DNA from: Pseudomonas sp.
GTDB taxonomy: Bacteria; Pseudomonadota; Gammaproteobacteria; Pseudomonadales; Pseudomonadaceae
DNA length: 6,647 nucleotides
Reading direction: 5' to 3'
Assembly: GCA_007117785.1 (NCBI GenBank)
Contig: SKFV01000093.1
Coordinates: forward strand, 1 to 6,647
The notes below the pieces were generated by a model, which ran no database searches, had not been told where the DNA came from, and worked only from the letters and a program-made list of their open reading frames with translations. A program made the position numbers and the translations under genes. Position 1 is the stretch's first letter. Every line of letters begins with the position of its first letter. Below are positions 1 to 5,577 of this stretch, in pieces.

Positions 1-677
1 AGGGTCCAGGCGGCCTGGTCCCAGTCACCCAGCACAATACGCTCTGCGGGTTCACCTTCAATCACCAACGGATGGCGGTCGGGGCGGTGGGTGTGGCCGT
101 GAATCAGGCGTTTGACGCCATGTTCGCGCATGACGTCGGCGACTTTGCCCGGGTTCACATCGGTGATTTCGCTGGGCTTCTGGCGGGTGCGTTCGGTGCT
201 TTCACTGCGCAGTTTGCGGCCGATCTTTTCCCGCGTGCTAAGTGGCAAATTACGCAAGATAAAGCGGCTGAGCGGGTTGCGCAGCAGGCGGCGCATGCGC
301 ATGTAGTCGATATCGTCAATGCACAGGCTGTCGCCATGCATCAGCAGGACCTTTTCGCCGTGCAGGTCAATCAGACAGGGATCGTGCAGCAGGGTGCAGC
401 GCGCGCGCCGGCAGAAGCGCTTGCCAAGCAAAAAGTCGCGGTTGCCGTGCATGATAAAGGTCTGTTTGCCGCGCTCTGCGCGAGCGGCGAGGGCGCTGAT
501 CACGCTTTCGGCCAGTTCGTCGGTGGCATCGTCGCCCAGCCAGACTTCGAAAAAATCACCCAGAATGTACAGGTGGTCGGCTTCTTCAGCGGCGCCCGTC
601 AGCAAGTGCAAAAACGCCCGGGTAATATCCGGGCGTTTCTGTTCCAGGTGCAGGTCCGAGATAAACAGACTGCGCAT
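1..677 (-). CDS. lpxH: UDP-2,3-diacylglucosamine hydrolase LpxH (3' end cut by window edge)
   Basis: LpxH is a peripheral inner-membrane metallophosphoesterase of the Raetz lipid A pathway. It cleaves UDP-2,3-diacylglucosamine to lipid X and UMP. Reading the minus strand from the ATG at 677-675 gives 225 residues with no stop; Pseudomonas LpxH is about 240 residues, so roughly 15 C-terminal residues lie outside the window. The whole metal-binding set is visible: D8 and H10 in ISDLHL, D41 in LGDFFE, N79 and D81 in HGNRD, H114 in MHGD, D122, and H195/H197 in HGHTHRP. The last visible residues, LGDWDQAAWT, match the family's C-terminal region. It starts 8 bases after the ppiB stop, so the two genes are probably cotranscribed. 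The Shine-Dalgarno is weak (GAG about 12 bases upstream, inside the end of ppiB), which suggests translational coupling. A terminator-like hairpin lies in codons 14-22. The family call is near certain. Confidence 0.95.
   Translation of the reverse strand, partial: MRSLFISDLHLEQKRPDITRAFLHLLTGAAEEADHLYILGDFFEVWLGDDATDELAESVISALAARAERGKQTFIMHGNRDFLLGKRFCRRARCTLLHDPCLIDLHGEKVLLMHGDSLCIDDIDYMRMRRLLRNPLSRFILRNLPLSTREKIGRKLRSESTERTRQKPSEITDVNPGKVADVMREHGVKRLIHGHTHRPDRHPLVIEGEPAERIVLGDWDQAAWT
610..638 (-). terminator. Terminator-like hairpin with U-run inside the lpxH coding start
   Basis: A perfect 10-base inverted repeat (612-621 with 629-638) flanks a 7-base loop. Read in the lpxH direction, the stem is AAACGCCCGG / CCGGGCGTTT, followed by two more T, giving a run of five U; the three outermost pairs are A-U. 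That is the shape of an intrinsic terminator, about 40-68 bases into lpxH. Translating ribosomes would normally mask it, so it could act only when lpxH translation is poor. It may equally be a by-product of the codons for KRPDITRAFL. The structure is certain; the function is a guess. Confidence 0.3.
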
Positions 678-685
678 AGGCTGGA

Positions 686-1180
686 TTACTCGCTCAACTC
701 GGCACGCTCGATGATCACATCTTCAGCGGGCACATCCTGGTGACCGGCGCGGCTGGTAGTTTTGACACCCTTGATCTTCTCGATCACGTCCATGCCGTCG
801 ACGACACGACCGAATACGGCATAACCCCAGCCCTGCATGCTCGGCGCGCTGTGGTTGAGGAAATCGTTGTCGCTGACGTTGATAAAGAACTGGGCGCTGG
901 CGGAGTGCGGATCGCTGGTGCGTGCCATGGCGACAGTGCCGACCTTATTGGACAGGCCGTTGTTGGCTTCATTCTCGATCGGATCGCGGGTAGGTTTCTG
1001 TTTCATACCTGGCTCGAAGCCGCCGCCCTGAATCATGAAGTTGCTGATCACGCGGTGGAAGATGGTGTTGTCGTAGTGACCGTCACGCACGTATTGCTTG
1101 AAGTTTTCAACGGTTTTGGGCGCTTTTTCCGCGTCCAGTTCCAGCGTGATGACACCAAAGTTGGTATGCAGCTTGACCAT
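686..1180 (-). CDS. ppiB: Cytoplasmic peptidyl-prolyl cis-trans isomerase B (cyclophilin)
   Basis: PpiB is a cyclophilin-type isomerase that speeds cis-trans rotation of Xaa-Pro bonds during protein folding. The ATG at 1180-1178 gives 164 residues, the same length as I recall for E. coli PpiB, and the protein is similar along its whole length. Cyclophilin signatures are in order: FHRVISNFMIQGGGFEPGM (41-59, catalytic Arg43), GTVAMARTSDPHSASAQFFIN (81-101) and GWGYAVFGRVVDGMDVIEKI. There is no signal peptide, so it belongs to the cytoplasmic rather than the periplasmic (PpiA) group. The reading frame stays open upstream to about 2203, but that stretch is antisense to glnS and has no cyclophilin similarity. 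The ATG at 1180 has an AAGGA ribosome site 7 bases upstream, which fixes the start. It is the first gene of the ppiB-lpxH pair and diverges from glnS. Confidence 0.96.
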   Translation of the reverse strand: MVKLHTNFGVITLELDAEKAPKTVENFKQYVRDGHYDNTIFHRVISNFMIQGGGFEPGMKQKPTRDPIENEANNGLSNKVGTVAMARTSDPHSASAQFFINVSDNDFLNHSAPSMQGWGYAVFGRVVDGMDVIEKIKGVKTTSRAGHQDVPAEDVIIERAELSE

Positions 1181-1354
1181 TACAGAGTCCTTGCGTTGTG
1201 GGTGAACCTGATTCGTTGTTGTGTCGGCCGTTGATTCAGGCCCTTGACACTTTCCTGTATGATAAGCGTTTTGGCCGATCAGACCTAGGGTTGTGCGCAA
1301 ATCACTTGCCCGCCCGGGTTTAACCAATGCACATTCAACGAGTTCGCAGACCCC
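1181..1354. promoter_or_regulatory. Divergent ppiB / glnS control region
   Basis: This gap between two divergent start codons must hold the leaders, and probably the promoters, of both ppiB-lpxH and glnS-cysS. It is visibly richer in A+T than the flanking genes around 1240-1272. A consensus -35 hexamer, TTGACA, sits at 1244-1249 on the plus strand, and a -10-like TATGAT at 1258-1263. They are only 8 bases apart, so they cannot form one sigma-70 promoter. TATGAT with a poor -35 (TTCAGG, 1235-1240) has the right 17-base spacing. On the minus strand TATCAT (1264-1259) could serve ppiB, but I see no good -35 for it. I found no riboswitch, T-box or convincing operator. The glnS ATG has only a weak ribosome site (GCAGA or CGAG). 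Confidence 0.45.
1188..1192 (-). promoter_or_regulatory. Ribosome binding site of ppiB
   Basis: AAGGA on the minus strand lies 7 bases before the ppiB ATG. It decides the start, because the same frame runs open for about another kilobase upstream, antisense to glnS. Confidence 0.75.
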
Positions 1355-3022
1355 ATGAGCAAAACGGATAGCACACCCCCCGCCCATTTTTTGCGCCAGA
1401 TCGTCAAGGCTGATCAGGATAGCGGCAAGCACAGCAAGATCGTTACCCGCTTCCCGCCGGAGCCCAACGGTTACCTGCATATCGGGCACGCCAAGTCGAT
1501 CTGTCTGAACTTTGGTCTGGCACAGGAGTTTGGTGGCGAGTGTCATCTGCGTTTTGACGATACCAACCCGGCCAAGGAGGAGCAGGCCTACATCGACGCC
1601 ATTCTGGCGGATGTGGAATGGCTGGGCTTTCAGTGGGCGGGCAAGGTGCGCCATGCCTCGGATTACTTTGATCAGTTGCATGCCTGGGCGATCGAGCTGA
1701 TCAAGGCAGGCAAGGCTTACGTGTGTGAGCTGACGCCGGAGCAGGCGCGCGAGTATCGCGGCAGCCTGACCGAGCCGGGCAAGAACAGCCCAGTCCGCGA
1801 GCGCAGGGTCGAGGAGAACCTGGACCAGATCGCGCGCATGACCGCCGGCGTATTCCCGGACGGGGCCAAGGTGTTGCGAGCGATGATCGATATGTCTGCG
1901 CCCAACATGAATCTGCGCGACCCGATCATTTACCGTATTCGTCATGCTCACCATCACCAGACGGGCGACAAGTGGTGCGTGTATCCGAGCTATGACTTTA
2001 CCCATGGCCAGTCGGATGCCATTGAAGGCATTACCCATTCGATCTGTACGCTGGAGTTCGAGGACCATCGCCCGCTGTATGACTGGTTCCTGCAGAACCT
2101 GCCGGTGCCGTGCCAGCCGCGCCAGTATGAGTTTGCCCGTCTGAACCTGAACTACACGGTGACCAGCAAGCGCAAGCTCAAGCAACTGGTTGATGAGGGG
2201 CACGTGAGTGGCTGGGATGATCCGCGCATGTCGACCCTGAGTGCCTTCCGCCGTCGCGGTTACACACCGGCATCGATCCGTGAATTCTGCGAGCGCATCG
2301 GCGTGACCCGTTCAGACGGGGTGGTGGATATGGGCATGCTGGAATTCTGTATTCGCGATGATCTGGATGCCCATGCGCCACGGGCCATGTGTGTGCTCAA
2401 GCCGCTCAAGGTGGTGATTACCAATTACCCGGCAGGGCAGGTGGAAAACCTCGAATTGCCGCGCCACCCGAAGCAGGATATCGGCACTCGCACGCTGCCG
2501 TTCAGTCGCGAACTGTATATTGATGCCGGCGACTATATGGTCGATCCGCCCAAGGGTTACAAGCGTCTGGTACCCGGCGGTGAAGTGCGCCTGCGCGGCA
2601 GTTACGTGATTCGGGCTGACGAGGCGATCACCGATGCTGACGGCAATGTGGTTGAGCTGCGCTGCAGCTATGACCCGGATACCCTGGGCAAGAACCCGGA
2701 GGGGCGTAAGGTCAAAGGTGTGATTCACTGGGTGCCGGCGGCTGAAAGCATTGAATGTGAAGTGCGTCTGTACGACCGTCTGTTTACTGCACCCAACCCG
2801 GACAAGAGCGAAACGGGTGGTGGCTTCCTGGATAACATCAATCCGCAGTCGCTGATTACCCTGACTGGCTGCCGAGCCGAGCCCTCGCTGGCCAGTGCCA
2901 GCGTGGATGACCGCTTCCAGTTCGAGCGTGAAGGCTATTTCTGTCTCGACAGCAAGGACAGCACGGCCGAGCGTCCGGTGTTTAACCGGACTGTGACTTT
3001 ACGCGACTCCTGGGGGCAATAA
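1355..3022 (+). CDS. glnS: Glutamine--tRNA ligase (GlnRS)
   Basis: GlnRS is a class I cytoplasmic aminoacyl-tRNA synthetase that joins glutamine to tRNA-Gln using ATP. The 555-residue product has the usual length of bacterial GlnRS. The ATP-site signature FPPEPNGYLHIGHA (33-46, HIGH at 42-45) is followed by FDDTNP (67-72), the acceptor-stem domain, and the KMSKS-loop equivalent VTSKRK (269-274). Then come GWDDPRM and RRRGYTPASIREFC. The C-terminal anticodon-binding beta barrels cover roughly 340-550, with GRKVKGVIHWV and FQFEREGYFCLDS as strong markers. The loop carries Thr270 where E. coli has Met (MSKRK); from memory this is normal in Pseudomonas. The ATG at 1355 was chosen because the protein aligns from there and the nearest upstream ATG (1327) is out of frame. 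The TAA stop directly abuts the cysS ATG, so the two synthetases are almost certainly coexpressed. Confidence 0.98.
   Translation: MSKTDSTPPAHFLRQIVKADQDSGKHSKIVTRFPPEPNGYLHIGHAKSICLNFGLAQEFGGECHLRFDDTNPAKEEQAYIDAILADVEWLGFQWAGKVRHASDYFDQLHAWAIELIKAGKAYVCELTPEQAREYRGSLTEPGKNSPVRERRVEENLDQIARMTAGVFPDGAKVLRAMIDMSAPNMNLRDPIIYRIRHAHHHQTGDKWCVYPSYDFTHGQSDAIEGITHSICTLEFEDHRPLYDWFLQNLPVPCQPRQYEFARLNLNYTVTSKRKLKQLVDEGHVSGWDDPRMSTLSAFRRRGYTPASIREFCERIGVTRSDGVVDMGMLEFCIRDDLDAHAPRAMCVLKPLKVVITNYPAGQVENLELPRHPKQDIGTRTLPFSRELYIDAGDYMVDPPKGYKRLVPGGEVRLRGSYVIRADEAITDADGNVVELRCSYDPDTLGKNPEGRKVKGVIHWVPAAESIECEVRLYDRLFTAPNPDKSETGGGFLDNINPQSLITLTGCRAEPSLASASVDDRFQFEREGYFCLDSKDSTAERPVFNRTVTLRDSWGQ
3012..3016 (+). 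promoter_or_regulatory. Ribosome binding site of cysS inside the end of glnS
   Basis: A run of five G lies 6 bases before the cysS ATG, within the last codons of glnS. With no bases between the TAA (3020-3022) and ATG (3023-3025), cysS translation is likely to rely on ribosomes finishing glnS. Confidence 0.5.
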
Positions 3023-4399
3023 ATGGCACTCTCGATCTACAACACCCTGACCAAGCAGAAGGCGCCTTTTAAGCCGTTGGAAGGCAACCATGTCCGCATG
3101 TACGTCTGCGGCATGACGGTCTACGATTTCTGCCATATTGGTCATGCGCGGGTCATGGTGGCCTTTGACGTCATTGCGCGTTGGCTGCGCCACAGTGGTT
3201 ATGAGCTGACCTACATTCGCAATGTCACTGACATCGATGACAAGATCATCAAGCGCGCGCAGGAAAACGGCGAAACCTTTCAGGTGCTGACCGAGCGCAT
3301 GATTACTGCCATGCATGAAGACGAGCGCAAGCTGGCGGTGCTGCCACCGGATCAGGAGCCACGTGCCAGCGAGCACGTCGAGGGTATGCACCGGATGATC
3401 CAGACTCTTATGGATAAGGGTTATGCCTATGCGCCGGGCAACGGCGATGTGTACTACCGGGTCGGCAAGTTCGAGGGTTATGGCAAGCTGTCGCGCAAGA
3501 AGATCGATGACTTGCGTATCGGCGCGCGCATCGAGATCGATGAGTCGAAGGAAGATCCGTTGGATTTCGTGTTGTGGAAGGGCGTGAAGCCCGGCGAACC
3601 GAGCTGGCCGTCACCCTGGGGTGATGGCCGCCCGGGTTGGCATATCGAGTGCTCGGTGATGTCGACCTGCTGCCTGGGTGATACCTTTGATATTCACGGC
3701 GGCGGGCCGGACCTGGTGTTCCCGCACCATGAAAACGAGATTGCGCAGAGTGAAGCGGCCACCGGTAAACCCTATGCCGCGGCCTGGATGCATGCCGGTG
3801 CAGTGCGTGTGGACGGCGAGAAAATGTCCAAGAGTCTGGGCAACTTTTTCACCATTCGTGATGTGCTGGAGAAATACCACCCGGAAGTGGTGCGTTATCT
3901 GCTGGTTGCCAGCCACTACCGCAGTTCGATCAACTACTCCGAAGACAACCTGCTTGAAGCCAAGTCTGCGCTGGAGCGTTTTTACAATGGTCTCAAGGGT
4001 TTACCTTCAGTTCCTGCGAGCGGGGGTGAAGAGTTTTCTACCCGTTTTGCAGCGGCAATGGATGACGACTTCAACACCCCGGAAGCCTGCGCGGTGCTGT
4101 TTGACATGGTCCGCGAGGTCAACCGCCTGCGTGACAGCGACCTGAATGCCGCGGCTGCTCTGGCGGCCCGTTTGCGCGAATTGGCTGTGGTGCTGGGTAT
4201 CTTGCAGCTGGAGGCGGATGCCTTCCTGCAAGCTGGCAGTGAGGTGGATGCCGAGCAGATCGAAGCCCTGATTGCCGCGCGCAAGCAGGCGCGGGCAGAT
4301 AAGGATTGGGCCGAGTCCGACCGTATCCGTGATGAGCTGCAGGCGATGGGTGTGGTGCTGGAGGATAAGCAGGGTGTGACTACGTGGCGGTTGGGGTGA
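3023..4399 (+). CDS. cysS: Cysteine--tRNA ligase (CysRS)
   Basis: CysRS is a monomeric, zinc-dependent class I synthetase that charges tRNA-Cys in the cytoplasm. The 458 residues match the family (E. coli about 461). Visible signatures are MYVCGMTVYDFCHIGHAR (27-44, HIGH at 38-41), the NVTDIDDKII block (67-76), WHIECS (206-211), DIHGGGPDLVFPHHENEIAQSE (223-244) and KMSKSLGNF (267-275). The four zinc ligands are present as Cys29, Cys210, His235 and Glu239, equivalent to E. coli Cys28, Cys209, His234 and Glu238. The C-terminal helical anticodon region ends in the usual short tail (KDWAESDRIRDELQAMG, then WRLG). It is the second gene of the glnS-cysS pair with no gap between them. After its TGA there is a T-run (4400-4405) but no clear stem in front of it, so transcription may continue into the inverted-repeat element that starts 11 bases later. 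Confidence 0.98.
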   Translation: MALSIYNTLTKQKAPFKPLEGNHVRMYVCGMTVYDFCHIGHARVMVAFDVIARWLRHSGYELTYIRNVTDIDDKIIKRAQENGETFQVLTERMITAMHEDERKLAVLPPDQEPRASEHVEGMHRMIQTLMDKGYAYAPGNGDVYYRVGKFEGYGKLSRKKIDDLRIGARIEIDESKEDPLDFVLWKGVKPGEPSWPSPWGDGRPGWHIECSVMSTCCLGDTFDIHGGGPDLVFPHHENEIAQSEAATGKPYAAAWMHAGAVRVDGEKMSKSLGNFFTIRDVLEKYHPEVVRYLLVASHYRSSINYSEDNLLEAKSALERFYNGLKGLPSVPASGGEEFSTRFAAAMDDDFNTPEACAVLFDMVREVNRLRDSDLNAAAALAARLRELAVVLGILQLEADAFLQAGSEVDAEQIEALIAARKQARADKDWAESDRIRDELQAMGVVLEDKQGVTTWRLG

Positions 4400-4410
4400 T
4401 TTTTTGATCG

Positions 4411-4430
4411 TTCCCCCTCTCCCCAACCCC
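4411..4430 (+). repeat. Left terminal inverted repeat of the candidate element
   Basis: This 20-base end pairs with 4612-4631, with mismatches only at its 12th and 16th bases. Part of it (4414-4424) can instead fold locally with 4441-4451, so long-range and local pairings compete. Confidence 0.65.
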
Positions 4431-4451
4431 TCTCTCGCAGGGGGAGAGGGG
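4414..4451 (+). repeat. Perfect 11-base-pair hairpin CCCCTCTCCCC / GGGGAGAGGGG
   Basis: The arms 4414-4424 and 4441-4451 are exactly complementary around a 16-base loop. A second register is possible using CCCCTCTC at 4427-4434 against the same right arm. It lies 15 bases after the cysS stop and could protect the glnS-cysS mRNA 3' end or slow polymerase, but no U-run follows it, so it is not a standard intrinsic terminator. Confidence 0.6.
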
Positions 4452-4540
4452 CTAGTTAGTGCAAGCTGAACGAGAGCAAAATGCCTCTGCAAGGTCCCGC
4501 TAATCAGCCGGGAGTCACCCATCTCCCCTTGCGGGGTGAA

Positions 4541-4571
4541 GGCGGAAAAGCGAAGCACTGCTTCGCCCGCC
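4541..4571 (+). repeat. Two-tier palindrome inside the element (GGCGG...CCGCC)
   Basis: A perfect 7-base-pair stem GCGAAGC / GCTTCGC (4550-4556 with 4560-4566, loop ACT) is extended by an outer GGCGG / CCGCC stem (4541-4545 with 4567-4571). A one-sided AAAA bulge separates the tiers. The form, a GC-rich palindrome with a bulge, resembles REP elements, but I do not recognise the exact family. Confidence 0.6.
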
Positions 4572-4611
4572 TAAACGCCCTGAGCACTGCGAAAGGCCGG
4601 GGGCGCAGGGC

Positions 4612-4631
4612 GGGGCTGGTGAGAGGGGGAA
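4612..4631 (-). repeat. Right terminal inverted repeat of the candidate element
   Basis: This is the reverse-complement partner of 4411-4430 (18 of 20 bases). Its GGGGCT (4612-4617) can also pair with AGCCCC at 4631-4636, a local stem that crosses the proposed element boundary, so the exact right end is uncertain by a few bases. Confidence 0.6.
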
Positions 4632-4665
4632 GCCCCACTGACATTACCAATCACAGAGACATCTC

Positions 4666-5568
4666 ATGCTGGTCGTCGAAGCCCTGATCCCTATCTTTGT
4701 TCTGGTTCTGCTGGGCTATGTGCTGGCCTGGCGGCAGTGGTTGCCGGCAGAGGCGGGGACGGCGCTGGCGGCGATCACCTTCAAGGTGTTTATTCCGCTA
4801 TTGCTGTTTACCGCGCTGGCGCGGGCAGACCTGCGTCAGGGGTTGTCGCCCTTGCTGTTGTTGGCCTATTTTGGCCCGGCGTTATTACTGTTTGTCGGCG
4901 TCAATCTCATTGCCAATCGGCGCCTGCACAGGCCGACCACCCTGGGTCTGGCGGCCAGCTACTCAAACAATGTGCTGGTGGGTATTCCGCTGATTACAGT
5001 GTTGCTGGGTTCGGCAGCGCTGGTGCATCTGTTTACCATTCTGGTGTTTCACAGCCTGATCCTGTTTACCGCGCAGAGCCTTTACCGCGACGCTTTCAGT
5101 GGTAGCGGAAAAAGTGCCGGATGGACGGCTTTGCTGAAAAGCCTGGCCAACCCGTTGATTGTCGCCTTGTTGCTAGGCGCCGCTTTTAATTTACTTGGTT
5201 TATGGCTGCCCGATGCGCTCTGGCGTGCGGGTGACTGGCTGGCTGCTGCAGCCTTGCCCTGTGCGCTGATGGTGCTGGGTATGAGCCTGTCACGCTACCG
5301 CTTGCAACCCTCTGTCAGCATTGTCAGTGTGACCCTGGCCAAGCTGCTGCTGTTTCCGTTGCTGGTCTTTGTTGCCGCGACCGGACTGGGCTTATCCAGC
5401 GAAGCCCGCCTGGTATTGACCATTATGGCGGCCTGTCCGACCGGGGTGAACGTGCTGGCGTTTGCGTTAGGCCACGAAGATACGCGGATTATCGGTTCGG
5501 TGGTGTTTTTGTCGACCTTGCTGGCGACGCTGAGTCTGACACTCTGGCTGATGGGGCTGGGGTTCTAG
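4666..5568 (+). CDS. AEC (auxin efflux carrier) family transporter
   Basis: This 300-residue integral membrane protein has the hallmarks of the AEC / Mem_trans family, whose bacterial members export or take up small organic acids such as malate or malonate. I cannot tell the substrate. About ten hydrophobic segments are visible, near residues 5-22, 33-52, 61-83, 101-118, 120-138, 158-179, 190-208, 216-240, 249-268 and 275-298. They form two five-helix halves split by a polar loop near 140-152. Family-typical features are the N-terminal PIFVLVLLGYVL, SNNVLVGIP (100-108), ANP (161-163) and ACPTGVNVLAFALG (256-269). The ATG at 4666 fits because it begins the first helix, though its ribosome site is weak (AGAG). 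It lies 34 bases after the inverted-repeat element. No promoter is obvious, so it may depend on readthrough from cysS or on sequences inside the element. Confidence 0.88.
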   Translation: MLVVEALIPIFVLVLLGYVLAWRQWLPAEAGTALAAITFKVFIPLLLFTALARADLRQGLSPLLLLAYFGPALLLFVGVNLIANRRLHRPTTLGLAASYSNNVLVGIPLITVLLGSAALVHLFTILVFHSLILFTAQSLYRDAFSGSGKSAGWTALLKSLANPLIVALLLGAAFNLLGLWLPDALWRAGDWLAAAALPCALMVLGMSLSRYRLQPSVSIVSVTLAKLLLFPLLVFVAATGLGLSSEARLVLTIMAACPTGVNVLAFALGHEDTRIIGSVVFLSTLLATLSLTLWLMGLGF

Positions 5569-5577
5569 AACTACTGC

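Larger units (their letters stand above)
4411..4631. mobile_element. Candidate miniature inverted-repeat element (MITE / REP-like) after cysS
   Basis: This 221-base block fills most of the 266-base gap between cysS and the permease. Its two ends are inverted copies of each other: 4411-4430 matches the reverse complement of 4612-4631 at 18 of 20 bases, both starting TTCCCCCTCTC. Inside are several hairpins: 4414-4424 with 4441-4451, the double-stem 4541-4571, and short CCCC/GGGG stems. The only open frames are short and unlike any protein, so it encodes no transposase. C-rich CCCCTCTCCCC palindromes of this kind are common dispersed repeats in proteobacteria (general knowledge). No target-site duplication is visible: the left flank ends GATCG and the right flank begins GCCCC. 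It could instead be two adjacent REP-type repeats or a decayed element. No ordinary gene is present in 4400-4665. Confidence 0.55.

Noticed and set aside
72..743. Plus-strand open frame of 223 codons over lpxH and the end of ppiB
   Set aside because: It is antisense to lpxH, whose full metal-site motif set is intact, and its composition (Ala/Val/Gln-rich) is typical of a shadow frame.
740..1234. Plus-strand 164-codon frame over ppiB
   Set aside because: It mirrors ppiB, which has full-length family similarity. The antisense product shows no recognisable domain.
1224..1278. TCGGCC / GGCCGA inverted repeat as an operator flanking the divergent promoters
   Set aside because: It is only 6 bases long with arms 43 bases apart, which is expected by chance in GC-rich DNA.
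1181..2203. Minus-strand open frame continuing upstream of ppiB through the glnS region, which would make a 505-residue protein
   Set aside because: The extra part is antisense to well-supported glnS codons, has no cyclophilin or other recognisable similarity, and a good ribosome site sits just before the ATG at 1180. It reflects GC-rich codon bias.
2312..2728. Minus-strand 138-codon frame inside glnS
   Set aside because: It is antisense to the conserved anticodon-binding part of GlnRS, with no motif or ribosome site of note.
4400..4405. T-run right after the cysS stop as an intrinsic terminator
   Set aside because: There is no stable GC-rich stem immediately before it. The strong hairpin comes after the T-run, the wrong order for termination of cysS.
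4007..4558. Minus-strand 183-codon frame over the cysS 3' end and the inverted-repeat element
   Set aside because: It reads antisense through cysS and across the hairpins. The encoded stretch from the C-rich repeat is low complexity.
4481..4687. Plus-strand 68-codon frame in the cysS-permease gap
   Set aside because: It lies mostly within the palindromic repeat and runs into the permease start in another frame. It has no ribosome site and no recognisable similarity.
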